Positions 1 through 10,214 of a DNA stretch of 64,000 bases are shown here, piece by piece (positions within the stretch are counted from its first letter, which is position 1; each line of letters begins with the position of its first letter). The notes under the pieces are model-generated. The model had not been told where the DNA came from. It made no database searches and saw nothing but the letters and a program-made list of their open reading frames with translations. The DNA comes from Dentipellis sp. KUC8613 (lineage: Eukaryota > Basidiomycota > Agaricomycetes > Russulales > Hericiaceae), in NCBI GenBank assembly GCA_002286715.1, contig NSJX01000017.1, forward strand, positions 251,654 to 315,653. The letters run 5' to 3'. The translations under genes were made by a program, and so were the position numbers.

Positions 1-228
1 GGCGATTTGCTGCGCGAGCCCCTCGGCTTTCGCGAGCGCGCCGGCGAGGGCGACGCGCAGGGCGTGCTCGCGCTTGGTGATATGAGACCGGATCTTGGAG
101 GGCGGCCCATCGTCTGAGTCGTAGGGCAGCAGTTCGCTTTCGGCTCTGCTATGTGAGAGTCGGCTGCGCTTCAGCGGCGGTCCGGGTGTCGAAAGGGTGT
201 GGTGAGATGGTGAGCTTTGTGCGAACAT
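1..228 (-). CDS. N-terminal fragment of a coiled-coil/HPDKF-family protein, cut by the window edge
   Basis: An open frame of 76 codons starts at the ATG at 226-228 and runs off the left edge without a stop. After a Ser/Pro-rich head it contains a block around residues 38-76 that matches the N-terminal region of the coiled-coil gene at 31645-33684: the shared pattern is DD-x-P-x(2)-KIRS-x-I-x-K, then LR, then KAEG and IA. That match is the basis of the call. The body and C-terminus lie outside the window, so I cannot say whether this copy keeps the HPDKF domain. No function is known to me. Confidence 0.6.
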   Translation of the reverse strand, partial: MFAQSSPSHHTLSTPGPPLKRSRLSHSRAESELLPYDSDDGPPSKIRSHITKREHALRVALAGALAKAEGLAQQIA

Positions 229-868
229 CGATGTCGAATGAGTGTCTCGGTGGGAAGTGGGAACACTGTAGCAAGAGTGTTGTGTTCTATTCAATATTCG
301 ACTTCTGAGTACTTGTAGCCATGAATTACGCAGAAAGCATCACGACGCACCATGAATTGTGGAGAGTAGTGACGAACAGCGCCTACTCCGGTGTGAAATG
401 CGGCCAAAGAATGTGGGGAAGACAAAGAGAAGATGAGGGAAGAGCAAGGGGGAGAAAGCACTTATTGTCCAAGTCCACCATCTGCAGGTGACTGAAAAGG
501 AACAAGGGAAGGTACCGGTTCGACTCATCTAGATCTCCGTTTCGAGAGCCTGAGCCACCTCCTGACCTGAGCCACATCGTTATCAGTCGAGAGCAGAACA
601 AAGGCGTGATCAAAACCACGAGGACACCGATGAGAAGACAGTAAGTTAGCTGAAGAAGAAAGACGGCCGTAATTATCACATCTTGCATCAGAAAATGGTG
701 CTAGCACGAGGACCTCATAGTCGGACAAGCAGAATTTATTCGCGCTGCACTATCCGAATCACTCACAGAGTGATCTTCGTCTAATACACCCCCTGCACCT
801 CACTTGATATATATAACGTTACATTCATTCGCCAAGGTACCCCAACAACGGAGGCACTATTAGGTTGT
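229..868. other. Intergenic region, no supported gene
   Basis: This lies between the 5' end of the edge fragment and the 3' end of the aldo/keto reductase. A minus-strand open frame with a hydrophobic start (383-688) has no recognisable domain and begins at a plausible intron boundary, so I do not call it. The part next to 228 should hold the promoter of the truncated gene. Confidence 0.4.
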
Positions 869-2412
869 CTACCACCCCAACTGCTCCTTCGTCCACCCCC
901 AGACCTTGCCTTTATCATTAAACTTGTTGCACACCCGCTCGCCCTTATCCAGCGCCGTGACCGTCGCCACGTCCTCCGGCTTCAGCGTCGCCGGCTGCAC
1001 ATACCACATCGCAATTTCAACGTCAGCACCGATGCGCGCAAGGATGCTAAGTCTGATGACTTACGTGGAGGTTCTCCTTCTGCCTCTCCGCATTCTTCGA
1101 AGCCGCGACAAACGCATGGCCACGCGCGAGGTGCCAACCGAGGGTGATCTGGTTCGCTGTTGTGCCATACTTCTTTGCGAGCGCGAGGATCGTGGGGTGC
1201 TCGCGGACGGAGGCGTAGCCTGTAGTCACAGCAAATGATATCTGGTGCTCGGATCGCGTCTGCAAAGTATAAAGCGGGCGGTACGCACCACTGGGCGTGT
1301 AAGCCTGGAGGAGGATGCCCTTGGACTTGGTGTATTCAAGGAGCTCGGGTTGCGCAAGAAGAGGGTGCAGCCTTGAGAATTTCAGAACAGGTCAGAAAGG
1401 AACTAGGCATTAGATATAGTAATAACGCACTCGACTTGGTTCACAGCCGGGACGACTTTTGCAGTCTTGAGCAGTGTTTCGAGGCTAGCAGGTTACCAAA
1501 TTGTCAAAATCACGAAACGGAAGCCCAAGAGGAAGGAAACTGTCGACGTACTTCTTAATCGAGAAGTTGCTGACACCGATCGCCTTGGCCTTCCCGCTCG
1601 CAAGCACCTTCTCTAGTTCTGCCCAGACTTCGACGAACGTCGGCGATTCGACTGCGATCGCCTGCCCATCCGCATCCAGCGGGAGGTACTCGTCATCTGC
1701 GCGGCGTGCCGTCAGCAGGCAAAATGAGAGGTGGGCGCTGAGCAAGGTCTACCGGAAATGAATTTCAGGACCTGAGGCCAGTGAAGCAGGTACTGATGAA
1801 CAGGCGTCAGAACTCATGCTTGTCGGAAAACAATAAAGGTGAAAGAGGGCATACAAGATCGACATAGTCCAATCCGAGATTGCTCAAGCTCTGGTCGATC
1901 GACTCAGCAACCTTGCCGCCGTGGTGCCATCTATACAGAACGTTTTGTCAAAAATCCTCCTCAAAAAGAGGCAGACACAGAAGACGCACGGGAGCTTGGT
2001 CGTAACAAACAACTCGGAGCGCGGTATGCCCGATTCGCGGATCGCTTGCCCGGTGGCGACTTCGGTGCCTATACATAGCAGTCGGGGTGAGTTCTTCTGT
2101 CGACAAACGTGAGAATGCATGGAACACGCACCATAGATCCACGCGGTGTCGAGATGTCTGTATCCCGTCTGCGGGATTCTACCTAGGTCAATTTCTATTC
2201 TGATAGGGACATGTGTATGCGCACTTTCAGACCAGACAGGATCCATGGGGTGACAATCTTGGGGTCCCGCTCTTCTTTCGTCCTGCCAGCCCAAGTACCC
2301 AGTGCTGTAGGAAGTCAAGTACGGTCCGAAAGGAGGAGCAAGAACAACGCTCACCAATCGCGGGGATCTTCGCCCCAGTGTTCAGCGTGTATGTTGGTTC
2401 CGGGAATGCCAT
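869..2412 (-). CDS. Aldo/keto reductase, multi-exon
   Basis: Splicing about eleven short exons gives a protein of about 312 residues, normal for the aldo/keto reductase family of NADPH-dependent carbonyl reductases. Family landmarks occur in order: LGTW near the N-terminus, [12 protein letters not shown] with the catalytic Asp and Tyr (about residues 47-58), FVTTKLPW with the catalytic Lys (about 80-86), YLLHWP with the active-site His (about 111-116), KAIGVSNFS (about 162-170), [11 protein letters not shown], and the late block with [16 protein letters not shown] that lines the cofactor pocket. The start is ATG 2410-2412 ([10 protein letters not shown]) and the stop is at 869-871. Introns are 50-70 nt with GT-AG ends; the second exon joins in frame as WILSGLK-TGYRH. 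The four catalytic residues are all present, so it should be active. The substrate cannot be read from sequence; the closest type is the fungal xylose/glycerol-dehydrogenase-like AKR. Confidence 0.9.
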
Positions 2413-3125
2413 GTTGAAAATACTGCTATGAAGTGATGTTCAGGGTTAGCTCTTATGGTAGTTCGGCGTGCAATGGCGACGTGGGGGCGATATCGATGAG
2501 AACAAGGAACCTGGCTGGTCAGGCTCTGCTACTTATAGGGTTCCTGCAAAACGCATGAGTAATCCATCTGGCCATTCGCATGCTTGTGATGTCTCTGTCA
2601 TGCTTGTGGTAGAGCAAAATCGGTAACGCCGACAACGATCGCCGCGCCGGCCCTACGCCCGCGGTGATGATATTGCGGTCAACTATGGTGACTACGGAGG
2701 ACTTCGAAAATAGCGGTGTCCTCCGACCGTTCAGCGTACTGAGAGACAGTAGCCTATGTGGTATTGGGGCCGTGCTGGTGCTCAGCGAGGGCCGACTGCT
2801 AGTGGGCTCTGTTGGTGAGTGGGCATACCCGGGTCCCTCCCGCGACACTTGTTCTGGTATTACCAAAGAAAATAAGTGGTTCTGGGCGACGGAGAATCCG
2901 GTCGCTGTGTTAGTTGGCATGAACCCAGCATACAGCTGAGACGGGATGAAACGCGGCAAGGTGAGAAGGCGAATTAGAATTATTCGATATGATATATTGC
3001 ATGCGGCTCTATGCAAAGATGCTACCTTCGGGCCTCTACGTGAGCAGAAAAGATATCAGGCAAGTGTCGTCTCCGGCGAACAGCTCAACAACGCACCGTG
3101 TCCCAAGCCCATCCTCATGTATGCC
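2413..3125. other. Intergenic region, no supported gene
   Basis: This lies upstream of the aldo/keto reductase and downstream of bL31m. Open frames of 90-165 codons exist on both strands but none has domain content or the codon pattern of its neighbours. It should include the reductase promoter and the bL31m 3' end. Confidence 0.4.
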
Positions 3126-3575
3126 TCATGCCTTCTTCGCCTTCCCGCTCTCTTTAGCCTTCGGGGCCTCCTCCCTTCCCTCTGCCTCAACCATCCAATC
3201 AACCTTGCCCTGCCCACTGAGCTCCTCGAACCTTCTGTTGAATCTGCCGAGACGGCCAGACACCGCGCTCTCCTCGGTCGCGCCTTCGCTCAGCGCGCCG
3301 ACATTCCAGAGCGGGTTGTTCGTCACGTCGCGCGTGAGACGGATGACGGAGCGCGGTGAGGTCGTCCAGTGCGTGAAAGAGGAGCCGTCCGCGCGGATGA
3401 CACGCTGGGGGAATTGGGGGACGATGGGGTTGGGCAGCTTCGCGGGGCGGCGTTTCCAGACGTGAGTGCGGCCGTACGGCGAGGACGAGACAGAACGAGT
3501 CGAAGAGGGTGTCGGAGCGCGGGCAAGGGTCTGTGTGATGCGCCTCGACGCGAGCAGCGAGCAGGAGGACGACAT
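3126..3575 (-). CDS. MRPL36: Mitochondrial large-subunit ribosomal protein bL31m
   Basis: This is a single exon of 149 codons. The N-terminus (MSSSCSLLASRRITQTLARA) is rich in Ser, Arg and Leu and lacks acids, as expected for a mitochondrial import signal. Residues of roughly 45-100 contain FPQRVIRADGSSFTHWTTSP and then a DVTNNPLWNVG stretch, the signature of fungal bL31m. A later GRLGRFNRRF matches the GRVDRFNKRF end of bacterial bL31. The C-terminal tail is Lys/Glu/Ala-rich. I chose the ATG at 3573-3575 rather than the upstream in-frame codons because it places the import signal first. The gene is divergent from GLE1 with about 370 bp between the two starts. Confidence 0.85.
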   Translation of the reverse strand: MSSSCSLLASRRITQTLARAPTPSSTRSVSSSPYGRTHVWKRRPAKLPNPIVPQFPQRVIRADGSSFTHWTTSPRSVIRLTRDVTNNPLWNVGALSEGATEESAVSGRLGRFNRRFEELSGQGKVDWMVEAEGREEAPKAKESGKAKKA

Positions 3576-3943
3576 GGTGTCTTTTGAGAGGGAGTGCGCT
3601 GGTGGTCGACAACGCAGGCGAGACGCTGAAATTGCCCCGAAATTCATGGGAAATTGTCGGTCACGCGCTTGTCACGTGTGCGCCCGCCTTGCCTTCGCTC
3701 GAGAAACGCGGCACGTTTCAGTCCAAACCACCATATGCTCCTTCCCTGTTCTTCCTCTGTTATCTGTACGACAACCTATCACGAACTACGAGAGACCATA
3801 CGCTGAGGCAGAGGCAAGTTGATCGAGCCTCTAATCGAACCGGTCTTACCTTTGAAATGCCACAACTGTAACAGTTCAGACTCCAAACGATACACAACTC
3901 CTAGAAACCAAACCACCGACATCGTCGATATTCGTAGCTTGCG
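3576..3943. promoter_or_regulatory. Divergent intergenic promoter region between bL31m and GLE1
   Basis: Only 368 bp separate the start codons of two oppositely transcribed housekeeping genes, so both promoters and 5' leaders must lie here. I see no clear TATA box. This is inferred from gene arrangement, not from a recognised motif. Confidence 0.5.
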
Positions 3944-6014
3944 ATGCGCTACGCAGTACCACGATCATCTTCCCCATCGCCTGCGCGGCCGTTAACGAAC
4001 GCGTCGCCCTCCGCGGAGCGCCGCCACGAGGCCCGGCGCGTCCGGCGCCGCGAGGAGCGACGTTCATCCACCTTCGGGCTCTCCCTGCTCAGCGATAGCG
4101 AGTTCACCGAAGGCTCCTCTTCCGATGAGTCGGATGACTCGTTCATGTATAAGTCCGAGGCGGACGTACCACCGCCCGCACCGTGCGTACTTGCCCGTTG
4201 TTATCTATTGGCTTTAGTAGACTAAAATGAACGAATCCTTGTCGGCGTCATAGACGCAGCCGCAGGACAAAGCTCACGCCCGCACAGCGGGGATACGTCG
4301 ACGATACAGTCGCTGCTATCCGCCTGCGCACGCGGCACCACGATCCATACGAGGAGTGGGAGCGGCAAACTCGCAAGGATGCTTTCGTGCGTGACTTCAG
4401 CTTCATTCCTTTTTGTGGCCCTGAACTGGACCCATTTGGCAGCATTCCGCCCGCCGTCAGCAGGCAGCCGACCGGACGCACCAGGCGCAGGCGCTGTCGG
4501 AGGCGCGCTCCCAGGCCACAGAGCGCCAGGCGGCTGCTTTAGCCGAGGAGCTCGATACTGTGAAGAATCAGCTGGCCAAGGTGAAATTGGAACAGAGCCG
4601 CGAGGAGAATGAGATGGAAGCAGCGTGGAAAGACCGCAAGGGGCGTCTGCAGAAGCGGATTGAGAACGTGATTAAGGAAGAAGAGGAGAAACTGCGCGTG
4701 AAGCTGGAGCTGGAGCGCAAGGCACGGGAGGAGGAGGAGCGGAAGCGGAAAGAGGCCGAGGAACGCGCGAGGCTGGCGGAACAGCGCCAACGAGAGGAGC
4801 AGGAGCGGAAGGCCAAGGAGGAGGAAGAGAGGAAGAAGCAGCAGCAGTTGGAGGAGGAGCAGAGACGGAAAGAGGAAGAACTCGAACGGGCCAGGAAAGA
4901 GCAGCTGGACAAGGAGTCGGAGGAGCGCAAGGCGTTGGGTATGAGTACGTCAGAAGACGACTGGGTAGCGGCACGCCAAACCCTCAAGGTGGGAGATCTA
5001 CATGCGGTAATCTGTCGCTTAAAATGCTGATCGGTGATCTGGCATGAGCAGAGACTGAAGGCCGGTCCAATGGCTACAGTGAAGGGTAACAAGGATCTGA
5101 AGAAGTTGTGGAACGAGCAACGCCGCAAGATTATTCCCAAGGTCGGGCAAGTGACGAATGACGACAATTCCATCAACACCATTGTACGTCCCTTTGATCC
5201 CCCTTCCCCTGATCATTCACTAAAAAATTACCCCTACAGTCCCAACAGATCTTCGAAATCTGCCGCCCCCCCACCGGCCAGCTCCCAGCCGATGTGTACC
5301 TCGCCCTGCTCTCCTCCCTCGCCAAGATCATCCTACTGCAAGCCGAAACCGAAGTCACCGCCGAGAAGCGCAGCGCCGGCCCCCTCGCGCGCGTCGCAGT
5401 AAACCTGCTCTCCGCGCTCGAGCACTTCGGCGACATCTTCTGGGCGAAGCTGTGCCAGCGCGCCGGCGGGTGGCCCGTGCCCGCCTCGGTGCCCGCCGCA
5501 GACGTCGACGGGCACACCTTCACCGACGCCGAGCGCACCAAGGTGCGCGGCTACCGCGAGGGCGAGACCTCCGCGGAGCGGGCCGCGCGCGTCGCGGGCC
5601 TCCTGCGCGTGTACTTCTCGATTCTGCTCCTCCCAGCGCCGCAGCCGCTCCCGCGCCCGTTCCAGCTCCCGCGCTACTGGGCGTACTTTGCGCGCATGCT
5701 CGCGCAGCCACGTCTGCTCGATGCGCCGCTCGCGGCCGAGCTCCTTGCCGGTGCGTCTCTCTTCCTACACTGTGTATTCAAATCAAAGCTAACCCTGATG
5801 TTGTTCACGTGCAGTCGCGCTGGACGTAGGCGGGACCAAGGCGTGCGAGATTTGGGGCCAGCAGTGGGTCAAGCTCATGGCCCTGCTGTACGAGGGCGTC
5901 ACGAATGGGCTCGCGGGCTCGGGGAGGCTCATTGGTGGCAGCACGCCAGACGGCAAGGCCGCGCGCGTGCGCGTGCAGCTCGAGGTCGAGCGCGTCCTCG
6001 GTGGGGGCCGCTAG
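3944..6014 (+). CDS. GLE1: Nucleoporin/mRNA export factor Gle1
   Basis: Six exons (3944-4182, 4254-4386, 4443-4988, 5052-5183, 5240-5750, 5815-6014) give 586 residues, in frame throughout. The order is a basic Ser-rich head; a long charged coiled coil (about residues 125-305) made of Glu/Lys/Arg/Gln heptads; and the C-terminal alpha-helical GLE1 domain. The domain carries KLWNEQRRKIIPKVGQVTND, FEICRPPTGQLPADVYLALL, FWAKLCQRAGGWPVP and the closing ALDVGGTKACEIWGQQWVKL. Gle1 sits at the cytoplasmic face of the nuclear pore and, with inositol hexakisphosphate, activates the DEAD-box ATPase Dbp5 to release exported mRNPs. The coiled coil mediates self-association in known homologues. The length fits the fungal family. 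No lesion is seen. Confidence 0.9.
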
Positions 6015-8799
6015 AGCTGCAACGTATCTTTCGTCCTTCGCCAGTCACCGTCCGCCGTCGTGTGGGTTCCTCCTATGTTCCGGTTCTCGATTTCATTTCG
6101 TTCATGATTTCGCCTTCGCCTTCATTCTCGTTTGGTCGTGGTTCTGTTCTTTGTTCGCGTCGATGGCGTCTGTGATGGGCACCTGCGTCCCGCACGGCTG
6201 GCTGGCGAGTCGCTGTCGCCTTCATCTACGGCTGCAGCCGTGTTCCGCATTGTATTCGTACGGGTACTGTCCATATACGATATGTTGCAATCTCGCGCAG
6301 GCTTTCAACCCCCACTCGCAAATCTCAAATCTCAAATTCGAATATCATTGACTGACTGACTTAGACCTCATGCACACGCTTCGAGCTTCGAGCTTCGCAG
6401 CTCGTGCTCGCTCGCTGCGTCTCCCAGCCGCAGGCTAACGCCCACTCCCACGCAGATGGCAATCCGGAACCAGAACCAGGACCAGAACGGCAGCCCCTGC
6501 GGCCTGCGCCAGAATGCAAACCAGCCGCTCGCCCGCTTCTTTCCTTCCTTTCTTCCGGCGTCCGTCGCCGAGTGAGGCCTCGTTCTCGTCCCAACGCGTC
6601 ACAGTGCCGGATCGATAGCGCATGCGCAGGGTGCTTATCGTCGGATCTTGGCTCTGCACGCATACACCCGCCACGCCATGCAGACTGCGATGGGAGGCGG
6701 ATGCACGTTCGCGCACGAACGTTGCGTCGTAAGACCCGGCGCGGTCTAGGTACGTCTGCGTATCTGTGCGTATCTGTATCTGTATCTCTGCGCGATGGTA
6801 CGGCGAGATAGGGGTGGTGTGTATGTCGGAGGCCGAGGGAGAAGTGGAAGTGGAAGTGGAAGTGGAAGTTGGAGGGGGAGATGGAGGAAGGGAAGGGAAG
6901 GTGCGTAGCCAGCCTCGCGACCGATGTTGTTCAGTCGAGACGGAGCCTGTCAACGTTGGGCCTCGGGGTGGGACAGGACTATCACGATGCTCGGAGGCGA
7001 GGTAGGTGTGCTTCGGGATGGAGACGGTAAGGGCTTCCGTCTTCTGCCCTGGTATGCCCGCCGGGGACCTCAGCTGCTCGCTACTCGACTGCCCCAGTTC
7101 GTCGTTGGGCATGCCGCTGCCGCTGGTCGGTCGGGACGATCGTGCTATGCGCAATATTCGCTGCGCTCACGCGTGTAGTTCTCCAGGTTCCTTTCCTTTC
7201 CTTCCTGTCTCTTCTCTTCCTTTCCCTTCTTCCAGGTATCGACTTGGCATTCGATCTGAGTCCTCCACATCATGGACTAGGCACTAAACATCCACTCACG
7301 AACTCACAAATTCACCCCCGATCGATCTAATCATCTAAGCATTGACACCAGCAACACCACCACGCACTAACAGTAGCGCAGTGGTGCGCTCGATCTCACT
7401 ACAGTCCCAATGCCAGTGACCATCGCGTGCCGATTGCACTCTACACACTAATCAACCCAGCACGCCACGAAAACGCACTTCCCGCCAGCACCAATGCCTG
7501 ATGACTCTTCCTGCCCTGCCAGCGGACAGTCTTCTCCTCGCGCTGTACATGTGAAATAGCCGCACGCAGCACGCTCACGACGCTGACCCGGAGATCCTGG
7601 TCCTGGACCTCACGCTAACGTCGACCTGCACGCGATAATGCATAATGCACGGCGTGGCACTGGTCAGGCAGGCAGGCAGGCTCCGTATGCATGCATCTTG
7701 GATCTGCATCTGGGGACAGGATCGGCAGCATGCCTCCTTAAGTATACAGTATTATGCCCATACTGTAATTGGCCGGCGCGCACGGTGCTCGGTGCTCGGT
7801 GCTCGGTACTCGCCGCTCGGAGACCTCCAGGTCTAGGATCGGCGGCATAATTAACGGGGCCAACTCTAATCGTAAATGGCCATGCCGTAACCCGCACAGC
7901 GCTCGAGGCTAAGCGGGCCCGAGGCTCACACGTCCATCCTTTCACTGAATGGCAACAATGCACGCTTGCTCACACGCAAGACACGACGAATAAAGCGCGA
8001 TATGGTATTCCGGTCCGAACCATCCATGAGGTACTAACTACTCACTCCGGGCGGGGGTAACGGTAAGAGGTAAGAGGTTATGAAGGGTAAATGGCAAATG
8101 GTATGTGCAGGTATGATGCGTAAGAGTCGGATATTCGAGCGTAAGGGCGTAAGAGGCGTGAGGCGCGTGACGGGATCATGAGGGTCTATGCCGCTGGGGC
8201 GCCCATGGGGGTATGGAGGCGCCAGCGGCACAGAGGCAGGGGGCAGAGTCAGAGTCAGAGTATCAGACGGGGGGGAGAAGGACGAAGAGGAAGAGGAAGG
8301 AAGAGGGAGATGAGAAGGAGAAAGATGATGATGGCTACAGGGCGAGACGAGACACGAAGATAGGAATAGGAATTAGCAGCGCGCGAAGCCAAGCCGCGCG
8401 GCAGGCGAAAAAGGGGGGGCAGAACGAAGCAAACGGGATAAACAGGGCAAAGTAATAAGTAACAGGCAACCAGATCAAACCAGACCAAACCATGTCCGAT
8501 AACCGACAGCAGGCGAGAACGGGACGAAGAGGGACGAGACGAGACGAGCACGAGATGAGGAGCCAACAGCAGGCACACCAAAAATATACAGCGAAGGCGG
8601 TACGCGGCGCGGGGACGCGTACCGGGTCCTGGTGGGGTAGGGTAGGATGGGACGATGATGCGGGAGGAGACGAGAGACTAGCTCGGATTAAGGTAGCGCC
8701 GCGGGGAGGAGGGGGAGGATGGGGGGGCAGGGGTGGGTGGAGGGTGGGTATCGATGCGACAGTCCGCAATATATACAATGTTCCGGTTCCTGGCGACTC
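6015..8799. other. Gene-poor 2.8 kb stretch with low-complexity sequence
   Basis: This lies between the 3' ends of GLE1 (+) and the first RING gene (-), so it is a convergent intergenic region and unusually long for this genome. It holds short tandem and purine-rich tracts: a GGAAGT run near 6841, GGTGCTCGGTGCTCGG near 7790, and GTAAGAGG repeats near 8065-8160. Open frames up to 239 codons are low in complexity and unsupported. I recognise no gene, RNA or transposon. Confidence 0.45.
6841..6869 (+). repeat. Hexanucleotide GAAGTG microsatellite
   Basis: Just under five consecutive GAAGTG units run here, within a purine-rich stretch. It is a simple-sequence repeat with no evident function. Confidence 0.85.
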
Positions 8800-10214
8800 T
8801 CACGCACGAGCAGTCGACGACTGGCGCGGGCCCGCGGGGCGCGAGGTGAGACTGGGGATCGAGAACTTGCTCGACTTGGTCTCTGCGGGCGCGGGAGTGG
8901 GGATCCAGCGGCGGTGCTCGTCGAGCGGGAACGCGGGCGCGGGGCCGGACATGGAGAGCGTGCGGCCCTTGCGGGTGGGCGCGCGCGGGGACGGGGACGC
9001 GGGAGAGGCGGGTGTCGCAGAGCGGGTGGAAACGGCGGGCGTCGATGTGCGCGAGGGCAGCGCCGCCGACGGCGAGCGTCCGTGCGAGAGGCTGAAGTGC
9101 ATCGGCGTCGCCATGCGCGTGTGCGCATGCGGGAGGTACGCGGAGGACGTCGGGGAGGAGACGCGGGTGCTCGGCGGCGAGCCGCGCACGGTGCTCGGTG
9201 GGGAGGTGGGCCGCGAGACACTCGTGTGCGAGGGCGGCGCGGCGGCTGAGGCAGACGCGGTGGAGGTGGTGCTGGTAGGGGTGCTGGGGACGGATTTGAC
9301 CTTGAGCCGAGCGAGCTCAGCTCGCAGATTCTGGCACTCTTGAGTCTTTTGGGTGTAAGACAATTTATGTCTGAGAGGGGGATGGTCAGAGGGGGGCGAG
9401 GGGACAAAGGAGTTAGTGGCGTACCTCTGTATCTCGGCTTCAAGCTTGCTCTTCTCAAGCTCGAGCTCGTCTACTTTTGATTTGAGGGTGGCCTCGGTGT
9501 TCTTCGCGTTCTTGGAAGACTCGGTGAACGCGACATGGTTGGCCAGGATGGCGTGGAGCAGCAGGGAGCTGAGGTGGATGGAGGAGAACTGCGCTCGAGT
9601 CATATGAGTATGAGTCACACGATCGCTGAGCGATGAAGACGGAAGACGCACGGCGTCCGAGTAGCTGTTGCTGTCGAGCCAGTCGCGAAGTTCTTTGTGG
9701 AGGGCGGTCACCTCCTCGACGGAGCACTTCTTGGCCGCGATGCGGGCGATGCGTGACTCGAGTCGGCGGACCTCGGTACGGGACTTGACCTCTGCATCGT
9801 CGGGGAGAGGGGGGAGGTTGGGGAGGTTCGCCTTGAGCAGGAGGTCATTGGGGAAATCGTCCTCGATGAGGGGGGCGCGAGGACTGCGTGGGCTGCGACG
9901 GGGGGTACTAAAGCCGCTGCCTGTGCTCCCGTTGAAATCGATGCGGATTAGGCGGATGGTGCTCCTGGTGAACTGCTCGCGGCAGAAAGGACAGACGGGC
10001 TGGAGACGAGACGGGGTTTTTTCGATAATGGTGTTGCAGCAGCTCAAGCACAGTACATGTCCTGGGGGAGGCCGAGGAAGAAGCGTCAGGAAAATTTCAC
10101 AAGCAGGTCTAAGGGTTATTGTGACCTACCGCAGGGGATACAGTGGGGCGGATTACGAGGGCCATACTCGTCGGCGCAGACGTCGCACAGAGAGCAAGGC
10201 TCGAGAGTGAGCAT
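8800..10214 (-). CDS. RING-type zinc finger coiled-coil protein (first of three paralogues)
   Basis: Exon 1 (10130-10214) and the downstream exon (8800-10061) join in frame. The N-terminus has the RING pattern C-x2-C ... CIPCGHVLCLSCC ... CPFCREQF (about residues 7-65), followed by a hydrophobic/charged stretch, helices with heptads (ESRIARIAAKK; VDELELEKSKLEAEIQ) and a long Ser/Thr/Pro/Ala-rich C-terminal tail. A 54-nt segment at 9371-9424 has GT and AG ends and an internal actaac branch-like motif; it is in frame but very probably an intron, giving about 430 rather than 448 residues. RING domains usually act as E3 ubiquitin ligases by recruiting E2 enzymes, so that is the likely activity; the substrate is unknown. 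Its architecture matches the genes at 19.0-21.2 and 26.6-29.3 kb. Confidence 0.75.

Noticed and set aside
6435..7154. A 239-codon minus-strand frame in the gene-poor stretch
   Set aside because: Composition is Ser/Thr/Pro low complexity driven by microsatellite DNA, without a domain or supporting introns.
8688..9458. A 256-codon Arg/Pro-rich frame overlapping the first RING gene
   Set aside because: It is an alternative frame of the low-complexity tail of that gene, with no independent support.
9602..9631. A possible 30-nt intron in the first RING gene
   Set aside because: The ends look like GT and AG, but 30 nt is too short for spliceosomal removal; treated as coding.
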